39,105 nt of DNA, taken from contig JADGBV010000002.1 of the NCBI GenBank assembly GCA_015231345.1, positions 1-39,105 of the forward strand, written 5' to 3'. Under the pieces are notes generated by a model. It made no database searches and was not told the DNA's origin. It saw nothing but the letters and a program-made list of their open reading frames with translations. How positions within the stretch are numbered: position 1 is the first letter of the stretch; each line of letters begins with the position of its first letter. The translations under genes were made by a program, and so were the position numbers. Origin of the DNA: Planctomycetota bacterium (GTDB taxonomy: Bacteria > Planctomycetota > JADGBV01). Below are positions 10,760 to 19,922 of this stretch, piece after piece.

Positions 10760-11797
10760 TTATAAATCGAGAAGGTAGAGAGGCCCTTCAAGCATGAAAG
10801 GAGCTGTGCTGCCTATTAAAGGGATGCTCGGGGAGGCGTTGAATCCTTCGAACATTTCCATCCATTCGGGTTTTTGCTTGTAGCGCTTGATATCGCACTC
10901 TAGGTTGATGCGTTTTCGAAGAGCTTCGTAGCAATCTTCGATACTGCCGATTTCGTCGATGAGTCCAAACTTTTTCGCTTTGTCCGCAAGAAAGAAAGAG
11001 CCTTGAAGGTTCACTATGTCCTCTTTGTTGACTCGCTCGCCTCTTCCACTGACCACAATATCAACAAAACGATCGAAAAGTCCATCGATGGTGTCTTGGA
11101 GGAGCTTGTCTTCTTCTGGACTTGTATCGCGCATGCCACTGCCCATATCTTTTAGTTTTCCTGATTGGTAGTTCCTGCTTTCGACGCCAATTTTATCCAT
11201 CAGATTTTTGACTTTGAGTCCTCCCATAATAACCCCAATGCTTCCTGTGATGCAGGTTGGTGAGGCATAAATTATATCTGACCCTGCTGAGCAGTAGACT
11301 CCCCCGCTTGCGGCCATGCTTTCATAAAAAGAAAAAATGGGGATGTTTTTTCTTTTTTTAAAGCGTTCAAGAATCTGATACATGCGATCGCAAGCGCTCA
11401 CCTCGCCGCCGGGGCTATTAATGCGTAGCAGGATTGCAGCGACTTGAGGGTCCTCTTCGGCAACATCGAGATCAGATAAGAATCTGTCGTAAGCACTTTT
11501 CTGCTGCTCAAATAAGTCTTTTGGAGCTTTTCTGGTGATGATGCCATCTACGGGAATTTCTAAGATGATTTGCTTGAGTGGGTTTGATGATGCGCTGCCT
11601 TCATCGATGATGGTTGTATTTTGCTTTTTATTGATTTTTGGCGCGTTGGCTGCGCCAATAATTGTCAGTGCAATAAGAGGTATGAAGAGGCACATGAAAA
11701 GGATGAGGTTGCTGAGTTGCCATAGAAAAATAATGCGTATGGCTTTGCCAATTGATTCGAGCATGGTTGATTGGTTGGAATATGATATAAAAACCAT
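10760..11797 (-). CDS. sppA: Signal peptide peptidase SppA, S49 family
   Basis: 345 aa; N-terminal TM; LLRINSPGGEVSACDRMYQIL and SMAASGGVYCSAGSDIIYASPTCITGSIGVI motifs. Confidence 0.9.
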   Translation of the reverse strand: MVFISYSNQSTMLESIGKAIRIIFLWQLSNLILFMCLFIPLIALTIIGAANAPKINKKQNTTIIDEGSASSNPLKQIILEIPVDGIITRKAPKDLFEQQKSAYDRFLSDLDVAEEDPQVAAILLRINSPGGEVSACDRMYQILERFKKRKNIPIFSFYESMAASGGVYCSAGSDIIYASPTCITGSIGVIMGGLKVKNLMDKIGVESRNYQSGKLKDMGSGMRDTSPEEDKLLQDTIDGLFDRFVDIVVSGRGERVNKEDIVNLQGSFFLADKAKKFGLIDEIGSIEDCYEALRKRINLECDIKRYKQKPEWMEMFEGFNASPSIPLIGSTAPFMLEGPLYLLDL

Positions 11798-11853
11798 ACC
11801 TTATGTCAGGTCATAGGCTGGCAAGAGGCGGGACTTGATTGGGCGAGACTCTT

Positions 11854-12339
11854 TTATAGGTCTTTGTTGTCGAGGTGGGCTTGCTTTATGGCCTTGGGTA
11901 AAGTGGCCCAGCTGTTTCCTAGCCAAAAAGCATCTCTTTCGTGTTGCGTGATATTCTTTGGGAGTTTATGCGCTCTGGCGAGCAGATTCGCCTGGTCTTT
12001 GCCGAAGCCCGGTAGCCAAGCTAAATGCACTGGGCAGCTCAGTGTTGATCTACAGACTCCGTAGATCATACCTTTGGCTATATTGAGCTTCTGGGCAGAG
12101 GCGTGAGAGCTGTTGTTGTTGCGTGCGAAAAAACGAGTATGCTCTATAATGATCTCAGAGGCCTCAGGGTACTTTCTTAGCTCATCCTGAAGCTCCATAA
12201 AAAGAGCGTTTAATTTTGCTAAAGTATTTCCTTTGAGCGCCTTTTTGGGAGTGATATGCCTTGAGCTCACGAAGCTTCCGTCAGATTTTAAGGAAGCAAA
12301 ACCAATGTGGTTTATGGATGGATCTATGGCTATGATCAA
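11854..12339 (-). CDS. RuvC-like (RNase H-fold) nuclease, non-canonical
   Basis: 161 aa; acidic triad layout of RuvC: IAIDPSINHIGFA, EIIIEH, and HERDAFWLG (HxxD) near the C-terminus. Confidence 0.6.
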   Translation of the reverse strand: MIIAIDPSINHIGFASLKSDGSFVSSRHITPKKALKGNTLAKLNALFMELQDELRKYPEASEIIIEHTRFFARNNNSSHASAQKLNIAKGMIYGVCRSTLSCPVHLAWLPGFGKDQANLLARAHKLPKNITQHERDAFWLGNSWATLPKAIKQAHLDNKDL

Positions 12340-12369
12340 AATGTCTTCGGCCAGGGATCCGAATGAAAG

Positions 12370-12443
12370 CGAGGATGAACGGGCTCGAACCGTCGACCTC
12401 CAGCGTGACAGGCTGGCGCTCTAACCAACTGAGCTACATCCCC
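12370..12443 (-). tRNA. tRNA-Asp (anticodon GTC)
   Basis: Minus strand GGGGATG-TA-GCTCAGTTGGTTAGAGC-G-CCAGC-CTGTCAC-GCTGG-AGGTC-GACGG-TTCGAAC-CCGTT-CATCCTC-G folds into a full cloverleaf. CCA not encoded. Confidence 0.95.
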
Positions 12444-12491
12444 TGGATGCGCGGTATTGTTAAGCGGGACCCGTTTTGTCAAGAGTCCCCC

Positions 12492-13124
12492 TTATATTTT
12501 TTTTGGCGATGTGACCCACTGGCAAATGGGGCATTTCTTTGCGTCATGTTGTCGGGCTGGACAGTATTCACGGCCAAAGTAAATAATTTGCAAATGAAGT
12601 TTTTCCCATTTAGATTCAGGAAAGCATTTTTTAAAATCCTTTTCAGTTTGCACGACATTGCTGCCCTTGCTCAGTTTCCATCTATGCATTAGGCGATGGA
12701 TATGGGTGTCGATGGGGGCGGTGGGGATTTGAAATGCGTGGGATAATACAACTGAAGCTGTTTTGTGCCCTACGCCAGGCAATTCTTCTAGCTCCTCAAA
12801 TGTTTGTGGAACTATGCTATTGTGCTTCTCTACAAGAATTTCGCTTAATTTGAGGATGTTTTTGGCCTTAGAAGGAGCGAGTCCGCAGCTCTTAATGGCT
12901 CCTAGGATTTCGCTCACTTCTAATTGACTCATTTTCTGCGGGGTATCGGCTAAAGCAAATAGGCCTGGTGTGACTATATTGACCCGTTTATCAGTGCACT
13001 GAGCACTTAATAGTACTGCAATAAGTAGTGTGTAGGGGTCTTGGTGGTCCAGAGGAATAGGGGGCTCGGGGTAGAGTTCTTCCAATATGCCAATGATTTT
13101 ATTGATGCGTTCTTGCTTTTTCAT
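12492..13124 (-). CDS. nth: Endonuclease III
   Basis: 210 aa; LLSAQCTDKRVN, HhH LEELPGVGHKTASVVLSHAF, catalytic PIDTHIHRL, FeS cluster CPARQHDAKKCPIC. Confidence 0.95.
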   Translation of the reverse strand: MKKQERINKIIGILEELYPEPPIPLDHQDPYTLLIAVLLSAQCTDKRVNIVTPGLFALADTPQKMSQLEVSEILGAIKSCGLAPSKAKNILKLSEILVEKHNSIVPQTFEELEELPGVGHKTASVVLSHAFQIPTAPIDTHIHRLMHRWKLSKGSNVVQTEKDFKKCFPESKWEKLHLQIIYFGREYCPARQHDAKKCPICQWVTSPKKI

Positions 13125-13211
13125 GTTATGTTGAGTGACTCTTGGCTAAGCTTATTGCTCTTCATGGTATGTTAAGTGATCTTAGCTGTGCCTTCTTGCC
13201 TATTCATGGTA

Positions 13212-14189
13212 TTAGTTGCGCCTTCTTTTTTTCTCGTCATCCATTTTAAATTTGCGGTAGTGATGGCGAAAGGAATCGAAACTCATGTCGAGGCTTGTGG
13301 CGCTTAGTGTTTGTTTCCAGTCATTCTTCACCAAGGTCTCTAAAATCAATTGGCGTTTATAGCCTTCGACTCTATCGTGGAAGCTGCCCACTTCCAACTC
13401 TTCGTTGACGCCTTGGATTTCAGGAGGTAAATCCGCTGGGCTAATGAGCTGACCACTGGGCCCAAGGTATAAGCGCTCGATGACATTTTTGAATTCTCTT
13501 AAATTCCCAGGCCAGTGATAGTCTACAAGCTGATCAATGCTATCGCGCTGAAATTTCTTTTGGGGAAGATCGGGTATTTCGACCTGTAGCTTTTGTACCA
13601 TAAAAGCGATTAGAGCTGGGATTTCATCTCTTCTTTGCCTGAGAGGTGGCATCGTTAGGGAGGCAAAACTGATGCGGTCGAGCAAGTCAGCTCTAAAATT
13701 CTGCTCTGCTGACATATCTTCCAATGGTGCATTAGTGGCGGAAATAAACCTTACATCTACTGTGATTTTATCCCTGCCTCCCACGCGTTCGAACTCTTGA
13801 TATTCGATAACGCGTAGAATGTTCTCCTGAAACTCCACAGGCATGTTGCCTATTTCGTCAAGAAAGAGAGTGCCTCCATGGGCTTGCTCCAGGCGGCCAA
13901 TTCGTCGGCTATCAGCTCCCGTAAAAGCCCCTCTTTCGTGGCCATAGAGTTCGGCACTTAAAAGCTCTTTTTGAAAGGCCGCACAGTTGATGGTGATAAA
14001 GGGCTTGTCCCTGCGTGGACTGTGGTGATGGATATAGCGGGCTAATAACTCTTTCCCCGTTCCCCTTTCACCCCTGATTAAAATAGCGCGGTTAAAAGCG
14101 GCAAAACGTCGAGCTGATTCTAATAGAGTAAGAATGCTTTCGCCTTTGGCCAGGCCTTGAAATCCTTCACTTAGGTTTTCGCTGCTCAT
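13212..14189 (-). CDS. Sigma-54-dependent AAA+ transcriptional activator lacking a receiver domain (PspF-like architecture)
   Basis: 325 aa; [15 protein letters not shown] Walker A, GAFTGAD loop, [10 protein letters not shown] Walker B, C-terminal HTH-like end. Confidence 0.9.
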   Translation of the reverse strand: MSSENLSEGFQGLAKGESILTLLESARRFAAFNRAILIRGERGTGKELLARYIHHHSPRRDKPFITINCAAFQKELLSAELYGHERGAFTGADSRRIGRLEQAHGGTLFLDEIGNMPVEFQENILRVIEYQEFERVGGRDKITVDVRFISATNAPLEDMSAEQNFRADLLDRISFASLTMPPLRQRRDEIPALIAFMVQKLQVEIPDLPQKKFQRDSIDQLVDYHWPGNLREFKNVIERLYLGPSGQLISPADLPPEIQGVNEELEVGSFHDRVEGYKRQLILETLVKNDWKQTLSATSLDMSFDSFRHHYRKFKMDDEKKRRRN

Positions 14190-14220
14190 GATGCGTGCAA
14201 AAATGCCGAGCTAGTTGGGC

Positions 14221-14667
14221 TTAGGGATTTTTATCCAGAATATCGACAGTTTGTTTTTTGGCCGAGTTGGCAATTTTCATGGCTTTGAGATTCGCTTCAT
14301 AAGACCTTGAAGCTTCAAGCATATGGACCATTTCACGCGGCATCTGAACATTGGGCTCAAAACGGTAGCCTTTTTCGTCCGATTCGGGGTGCTTGGGATC
14401 GTAAATTCGGTTCAGAGGCGCTTGGTTGTTTTGAATAGAATGAACAAGTACGCCTTGTTCATCTGGTTTATTTGGATTGATTTGTTGACTTTGAAAAAGG
14501 ACCTCTTTTCTGAGGTAAGGCGCAAATTCACCTTTCGCATTGCGTGTGGTGTGAATATTGGCCATGTTATTGGCAATGACATCCATGCGTATTCTTTGAG
14601 CAGCCAAGGCTGTAGCTGTGGTGCTAATAGGCTCGGATTTCACTAAATATGGTGGCAGGATCTTCAT
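14221..14667 (-). CDS. flgC: Flagellar basal-body rod protein FlgC
   Basis: 148 aa; MDVIANNMANIHTTRNAKGEFAPYLRKEV and C-terminal EMVHMLEASRSYEANLKAMKIANSAKKQTVDIL. Confidence 0.92.
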   Translation of the reverse strand: MKILPPYLVKSEPISTTATALAAQRIRMDVIANNMANIHTTRNAKGEFAPYLRKEVLFQSQQINPNKPDEQGVLVHSIQNNQAPLNRIYDPKHPESDEKGYRFEPNVQMPREMVHMLEASRSYEANLKAMKIANSAKKQTVDILDKNP

Positions 14668-14725
14668 GGTTAACTATTATGCCCACAGCCCTAACAAGGC
14701 AAGGGCAATACACAAGGAGTTTTTT

Positions 14726-15631
14726 ATGAAAATTGCAGTTTTAGCTGGGGGCATTAGCCCAGAAAGAGAAGTGTCTTTAAGATCGGGTAAAGCTTGCTTT
14801 GATGCTTTAAAGCGCTTAAACCAAGAAGCTGTATTTATTGATTTTCAAGGAAGAGAACAACTTAATGAGCTATTAACATTTTCTCCGGACTTAGCTTTGC
14901 TGACAACTCATGGCTGCGGTGGCGAGGACGGTGCTATTCAGGGTATGCTAGATTGGCTGCAAATTCCCTATACGGGCTCCGGCTTAGCAGCCTCTGCTCT
15001 GTGCATGGACAAATATTTAAGTAAACTGATTTACAGGGAAACTAAGCTGAGAACAGCTCCTTTTTGTTTATATGAATCAGACTTAAATTTTCAGGCTCTC
15101 TGCGATGCGTGGTCTTGCTCGGCGCTTTTTATCAAACCTCGTTGGGGTGGAAGTAGTATTGGTGCTAAAAAAATCAATTCAGCTGAGGAGTTTTCAGAAC
15201 TCAAGATAGAAAAAGGCCAAGCCTTGCTGGAAGCTTTTGTCGCAGGACGAGAAATAACTGTTGGTTATTTGCAGCAGGGAGAAGGGTGGACTGTTTTGCC
15301 AGCCCTGGAATTGAGGTCAAAAAATGAGTTCTATGACTATGAAGCGAAATACACTAAAGGAATGACTGAATTTATATTGCCGGCCCCACTCGAGGCCATG
15401 CAGAAACAGGAAATTGAAGACGCGGGACTCAAAGCCATAGAGGCATGTGGTGTGAGTGCCTATTGCCGGGTTGATTTTCTGCTGAATGAAGAAGGTGCTC
15501 ATATTATGGAAATTAATACTTTGCCCGGAATGACAGAAACATCTGACTTGCCAGCGCAGGCAAAGCATGTGGGCATGAGCTTTGATGAATTAGTGAATTG
15601 TTTGGTTAAGAGTGCTGATGGAGGCGAATGA
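14726..15631 (+). CDS. ddl: D-alanine--D-alanine ligase
   Basis: MKIAVLAGGISPEREVSLRSGKA…; ATP-grasp motifs (CRVDFLLNEEGAHIMEINTLPGMTETSDLPAQAKHVGMSFDELV). The ATG at 14726 with upstream AAGGAG is preferred over the track start at 14618. Confidence 0.93.
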   Translation: MKIAVLAGGISPEREVSLRSGKACFDALKRLNQEAVFIDFQGREQLNELLTFSPDLALLTTHGCGGEDGAIQGMLDWLQIPYTGSGLAASALCMDKYLSKLIYRETKLRTAPFCLYESDLNFQALCDAWSCSALFIKPRWGGSSIGAKKINSAEEFSELKIEKGQALLEAFVAGREITVGYLQQGEGWTVLPALELRSKNEFYDYEAKYTKGMTEFILPAPLEAMQKQEIEDAGLKAIEACGVSAYCRVDFLLNEEGAHIMEINTLPGMTETSDLPAQAKHVGMSFDELVNCLVKSADGGE

Positions 15632-16083
15632 AAATGAATAATGATGCTAATAATATAAAGTGTATTGCTAAGTGCACTTCGATGAAGACTATTGCTAGGT
15701 ACACTTCACTCACTCTCCTTTTTGTTCTTCTCTCTCAGTCTAGCCAGAGCTTAGCACTCTTCGCGGAGGATTCTAGGAAAAGCTCAGTTAAACATCAGAC
15801 ATTGTACGAGGAAAAACTCTATGCCCTAGATATACTACGCGCAAAAGACTTAACCAGCGCCTGGGAGAGTTTGGTCAAGCATAAAGACAGAGACCATTAT
15901 ATAAGGGCTGTCTTTAAAAGCCCTCGCCGTGAAGTGCAAAAGCATGAACTGACTTTGCTAGAAAGACATGGCGCCTTAGTAAACCTCAAGTTCGTGGAGC
16001 TTGACGAAGACGACGAGTGGAAGATGTTAAGTATACGTGCTTCAGAGCTCGTTCAGCTGGAGCTCATTAAAAGACCGTGGTGA
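15628..16083 (+). CDS. Hypothetical exported protein; true start may be ATG 15682
   Basis: 151-aa ORF; ATGA overlap with ddl stop; signal-peptide-like segment follows ATG 15682 (MKTIARYTSLTLLFVLLSQSSQSLA). Confidence 0.5.
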   Translation: MKMNNDANNIKCIAKCTSMKTIARYTSLTLLFVLLSQSSQSLALFAEDSRKSSVKHQTLYEEKLYALDILRAKDLTSAWESLVKHKDRDHYIRAVFKSPRREVQKHELTLLERHGALVNLKFVELDEDDEWKMLSIRASELVQLELIKRPW

Positions 16084-16140
16084 TGATCCTTGGGGTGAAA
16101 ATAATCAGATAGCCTAAGGGTATACTGAGAATTACGAAAT

Positions 16141-17406
16141 TTATAAACTATCCTGCCCTGTATTATCAAGCACACTTTGCCAAAGTAATCCAGAGGGGTC
16201 AATTTTCTTGCGATCTTTAATGGCTCCTTCAATAGGAATGTGCACATAATGCCCACCCCAGAAACTAATAAGCATTTTGGTGCGTCCAGCCATGGCTGCG
16301 TGCACAGCGTGTTCTGCTAATTGAAAACAATAGCGTGAGTCATTGGCATTTGCGGGTGCACTACGAATAATATATGAGGGATCGATGTAGATTAAGCGAA
16401 CAGGCTCCCCTTTATTCTCGAAGTGTTCTGTTATAGAACCCTTCAGGAAAGTTCCAATATCACCGAACTTCTTGTTCCCAGAGGCATCCTGAGCGCCGTC
16501 TAATTCAAAATACTCCTGGCCAGCACCTTCTGCAACGACAATAACTACATGTGAGCTGTTTTTCAGCCGTTGGTCAATCATATGGTAGAGATTTTCAAGG
16601 CTAAGGGGAACCTCAGGAGTGAGAAGGATATTAACATCACTTGAGGCTAGTGTTGCATTAGCTGCAATAAAACCCGAATCCCTGCCCATTAGTTTTACTA
16701 GGCCAATACCTCTAAATGATGCTTTCGCTTCTTGATGAGCACATTTAATGGGGGTTTGACTCATTTCAACGGCCGTTTCAAAACCAAAAGTACGATCAAC
16801 CATTTTAATATCGTTATCGATGGTTTTGGGGATTCCGATAACCGATATGGGCAGATTTCTTTTCTCAATTTCTTCAGCAATTTCGAGAGAGCCACGTTGA
16901 GTTCCATCCCCTCCCAGAGCAAAAAGTATATTGATGTTATTGGCTTCTAGGTAATCAACGGTTTCGGGAACGGGCTGACTTCCCCTTGATGATCCCAAAA
17001 TCGAGCCGCCTTTTTGGTGAATGCCTTCAACAAATGAAGGAGTGAGCTCAAGGGGAGTGTGCCCATATGAAGGAATAAAGCCTTGATACCCGTATCTCAT
17101 TCCAAGAATACGCCTAATCTTGTATCGGTACCAAAGCACCATGGTCACCCCACGTATTACATCATTAAGTCCCGGGCACAATCCACCACAGGTAACAATG
17201 GCTGCCGTTGTTTCTTCCGGGTTAAAAAATAGTTTTTCGCGTGGCCCTGCTAGTTCAAATGAAGGCGGTGTGCTTCCCTCAAAATTCTTATGCTCCTTTA
17301 TCGTATTATGAACCAAGACTCCGTCAGAATTATCGACAAAAGTAGACGAACTGAGCGGTGAAGGAGTTGAGCAGGGGCCAAGGGTGCTGACACTGTACTT
17401 GTTCAT
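16141..17406 (-). CDS. 6-phosphofructokinase (ATP-type by GGDGT, group with PKTIDND)
   Basis: 421 aa; TCGGLCPGLNDVIR, FALGGDGTQRG, GIPKTIDNDI, GLVKLMGRDSGFIA. Confidence 0.92.
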   Translation of the reverse strand: MNKYSVSTLGPCSTPSPLSSSTFVDNSDGVLVHNTIKEHKNFEGSTPPSFELAGPREKLFFNPEETTAAIVTCGGLCPGLNDVIRGVTMVLWYRYKIRRILGMRYGYQGFIPSYGHTPLELTPSFVEGIHQKGGSILGSSRGSQPVPETVDYLEANNINILFALGGDGTQRGSLEIAEEIEKRNLPISVIGIPKTIDNDIKMVDRTFGFETAVEMSQTPIKCAHQEAKASFRGIGLVKLMGRDSGFIAANATLASSDVNILLTPEVPLSLENLYHMIDQRLKNSSHVVIVVAEGAGQEYFELDGAQDASGNKKFGDIGTFLKGSITEHFENKGEPVRLIYIDPSYIIRSAPANANDSRYCFQLAEHAVHAAMAGRTKMLISFWGGHYVHIPIEGAIKDRKKIDPSGLLWQSVLDNTGQDSL

Positions 17407-17516
17407 ATGGCTAAGATTTTAAACACAAAGAAGAAACTATATAGCTTTCTTTTGAGTCGCAATCTGCTTCAAGAAAGAATAAGTGCCTTGAGTATAGGCT
17501 TAGAACTTAGAGGAAA

Positions 17517-17562
17517 CGAATAGGCCTTTCTGCATTTGGCGGAACATAGAAAGTCCTATTCG
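17517..17562 (-). terminator. Hairpin 8 nt after the stop of the 17571-19805 sulfatase
   Basis: Minus strand CGAATAGGACTTTCT…AGAAAGGCCTATTCG: 15-bp stem with one mismatch, 16-nt loop, then TTTCC. Confidence 0.6.
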
Positions 17563-17570
17563 ATTTCAAT

Positions 17571-19805
17571 TTACAATCCAGTTTCCTTAAACTCAACTGC
17601 ATCAATATTAAAACCAGCACCATTAACGACTTCCAGTCTCAATATTTTATTGTTTCCACCTTCTACTGTTACATTTGGAAAAGTCACAATCCCTTGTTTC
17701 CCCCAGTTTCCTTGGTGAGTCAGTCCATCAATCACGGCAAGAACTTCACCGTCGAGGCTGACTTGTAAGGCCCCAGGGGTAGAAACGGCACAAAAATATA
17801 AGAAGTCAATATCATATATGCCTGCAGTGACGTTAACCGTATATTCTAACCACTCACCTTTCTTTAGATAGCCAACATTATAACCATTGCTTCCTTTATT
17901 CTTTTTTGTCACATCAACCATATCCTCAGGGCGAAAAGCACCATCTCCGCTCCTTTTATTATCGTCATTAAAAGCGAAGTCTTGACCTCCCTCATCATAA
18001 TGCTCACCTTCAATGAGGCCAGGAATGGTCATAGCGTTACCGCCAAATGGAGTTTGTTCAGGAGCAGGAGGAACACTTTTATGAATATCAAGCCCATAGA
18101 GCTCCACTGGTCCAATAACTGAAGCCAAAGAGATATCAAGCTGTCCGTCAGTTACACTGGTCGAAAAAGTTTCAATAAGTTCTGTGTCTTTGCCTGCTTT
18201 TGCATAAATATCAAAATTGCTACCAACCTGAACTCCTTCAACATCTATGTTGAATACACGTTCACCTACGTTATTATATTTGGTTTCAGCAAAATATAGA
18301 TTCACATCATAATCTCCATTCACTACAGGAACATGATAATCAAAAGCCGTTTTCCTGCGACAGGTACTATACAACTCCATGCCAGTAGTGCCTTCAATAA
18401 TTATTTTATTGCTTCGAGCATCTCCTCCTGCATAAAACCTATCAGGGGAAAACTCCATGCCCGTATCGGATGTAATGGCAGAACCACCACAATTTGCCTT
18501 AAACTTTTCTAGCTTGCTACTCGCTTTAATCTCATCAAGAGCATTTTTTAGTAATTCATAAGAGGCTAATTCGTCTGCAGCTAAGGACTCAATAGCAAGA
18601 GGACTTTTCTCTTTTGGATCGTTAATGATATCGTAAAAATTCCCTGTAATGTAGAGCTTATGCCTTTTATTTCGAGTATGCTGTTTTGCATTGGCATAAT
18701 TGGCAAATTTAGAATACCAGCAATAAATAAAATCCTTTGGATTGCCAATTTCTCCTTTAAGCTGAGGAAGAAAACTGACTCCCTCAATTTCAAGATCAGT
18801 AGGAATAGAAGCATTAGCGACTTCGCAAATGGTTGGCAAAACATCACTAAAGTCAATAAGGTCAAAACATTCGCTGTCTGGCATCACCATTCCATCCCAA
18901 CGAGAAATAAAAGGAACATGAGTCCCATTGTCTTTGGTTTTAGCTTTGCCGCCTTGGTAGGAAGCACCACGAAATTGAGAGGTGATTCCTTCAGATGTTC
19001 CATTATCGCCAGTGAAAATAATAATTGTATTTTCAGCAAGACCAAGTTCTTCTACTTTGGCCACAACTTTTCCTACCATTTTATCCATATAGGCAATCAT
19101 ATCAGCAAAATAGACTTTTTCGCCTTTGCCAAGCTCCCCCTGATAAGTTGGATCCCATTCTTCTGAATCAGGGGTTGGAGTCCATGGAGTATGAGGGAGC
19201 AACATGGGGTAATAGGCAAAAAAAGGAACATCTTTATTCTCTTCGATGAAGTCACAAATAAAGTCACTCACTACATCTGGTCCGTATTCGCCATCATTAA
19301 ACTTATTCACAACTCCATTGTATTCAAGAGTAGGGTTGGAGTACCTAGTGTCGTGTCCATCATTATATGTTGCTCCTAGGGATTGTTGCCATAAGCATGA
19401 CTGTTCAAAACCAAAATGTTGAGCAGAATCACTATCGCTTCCTAATTGCCATTTTCCAGCAATGGCAGTTTTATATCCAGCATTTTTAAAAAGGGTTCCA
19501 AAGCTCACCTGACTTCTGTCAAGATTTCCAAATTTATAGTAATTTGTAGCATTAGATTTGCCAGTCATAATTTTTACACGAGAGGGCGTGCAGACGGGCT
19601 GGGCATGAACATGCTCAAAACGCATTCCATGCGAGGCAAGTTGATTAATATGAGGGGTTTGATAAGATGTGCCGCCGTAAGTTTCAATACATTCATAGCC
19701 TAGATCATCAGCCATAATAAGAACGACATTAGGTCTTTCAGCTGCTAACAAAGGCTGCAGTAAATACAGTAAAGGCAGAAGTGGACTAAGGTATTTTAAA
19801 ATCAT
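17571..19805 (-). CDS. Secreted sulfatase with malectin-like and C-terminal CBM6-like domains (here called gene A)
   Basis: 744 aa; NVVLIMADDLGYECIETYGG; FGly motif CTPSR; malectin-like NCGGSAITSDTGMEFSPDRFYAGGD…; C-terminal KKGEWLEYTVNVTAGIYDIDFLY. Confidence 0.92.
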   Translation of the reverse strand: MILKYLSPLLPLLYLLQPLLAAERPNVVLIMADDLGYECIETYGGTSYQTPHINQLASHGMRFEHVHAQPVCTPSRVKIMTGKSNATNYYKFGNLDRSQVSFGTLFKNAGYKTAIAGKWQLGSDSDSAQHFGFEQSCLWQQSLGATYNDGHDTRYSNPTLEYNGVVNKFNDGEYGPDVVSDFICDFIEENKDVPFFAYYPMLLPHTPWTPTPDSEEWDPTYQGELGKGEKVYFADMIAYMDKMVGKVVAKVEELGLAENTIIIFTGDNGTSEGITSQFRGASYQGGKAKTKDNGTHVPFISRWDGMVMPDSECFDLIDFSDVLPTICEVANASIPTDLEIEGVSFLPQLKGEIGNPKDFIYCWYSKFANYANAKQHTRNKRHKLYITGNFYDIINDPKEKSPLAIESLAADELASYELLKNALDEIKASSKLEKFKANCGGSAITSDTGMEFSPDRFYAGGDARSNKIIIEGTTGMELYSTCRRKTAFDYHVPVVNGDYDVNLYFAETKYNNVGERVFNIDVEGVQVGSNFDIYAKAGKDTELIETFSTSVTDGQLDISLASVIGPVELYGLDIHKSVPPAPEQTPFGGNAMTIPGLIEGEHYDEGGQDFAFNDDNKRSGDGAFRPEDMVDVTKKNKGSNGYNVGYLKKGEWLEYTVNVTAGIYDIDFLYFCAVSTPGALQVSLDGEVLAVIDGLTHQGNWGKQGIVTFPNVTVEGGNNKILRLEVVNGAGFNIDAVEFKETGL

Positions 19806-19887
19806 TATAATTCCTTTCTTAAAAGAGTTTAAAAAATGATAATAATTAATGAATATACCTTTAAAATAACCCGAAAAATTTCAAAAA

Positions 19888-19911
19888 CAATATGGTCGTT
19901 TGTCCATAATT
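19888..19911 (-). promoter_or_regulatory. Operator-like palindrome, copy upstream of gene A
   Basis: Gene-strand AATTATGGACAAACGACCATATTG; 82 nt between it and the ATG of gene A. Confidence 0.75.
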
Positions 19912-19922
19912 TCAGATATAAT

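Noticed and set aside
12363-12692. 109-aa plus-strand ORF across the tRNA
   Set aside because: Overlaps tRNA-Asp and nth on the opposite strand; no coding support.
14618-14725. Extended N-terminus of ddl in the ORF track
   Set aside because: Overlaps the divergent flgC start; the ATG at 14726 has an AAGGAG Shine-Dalgarno and matches the canonical Ddl N-terminus.
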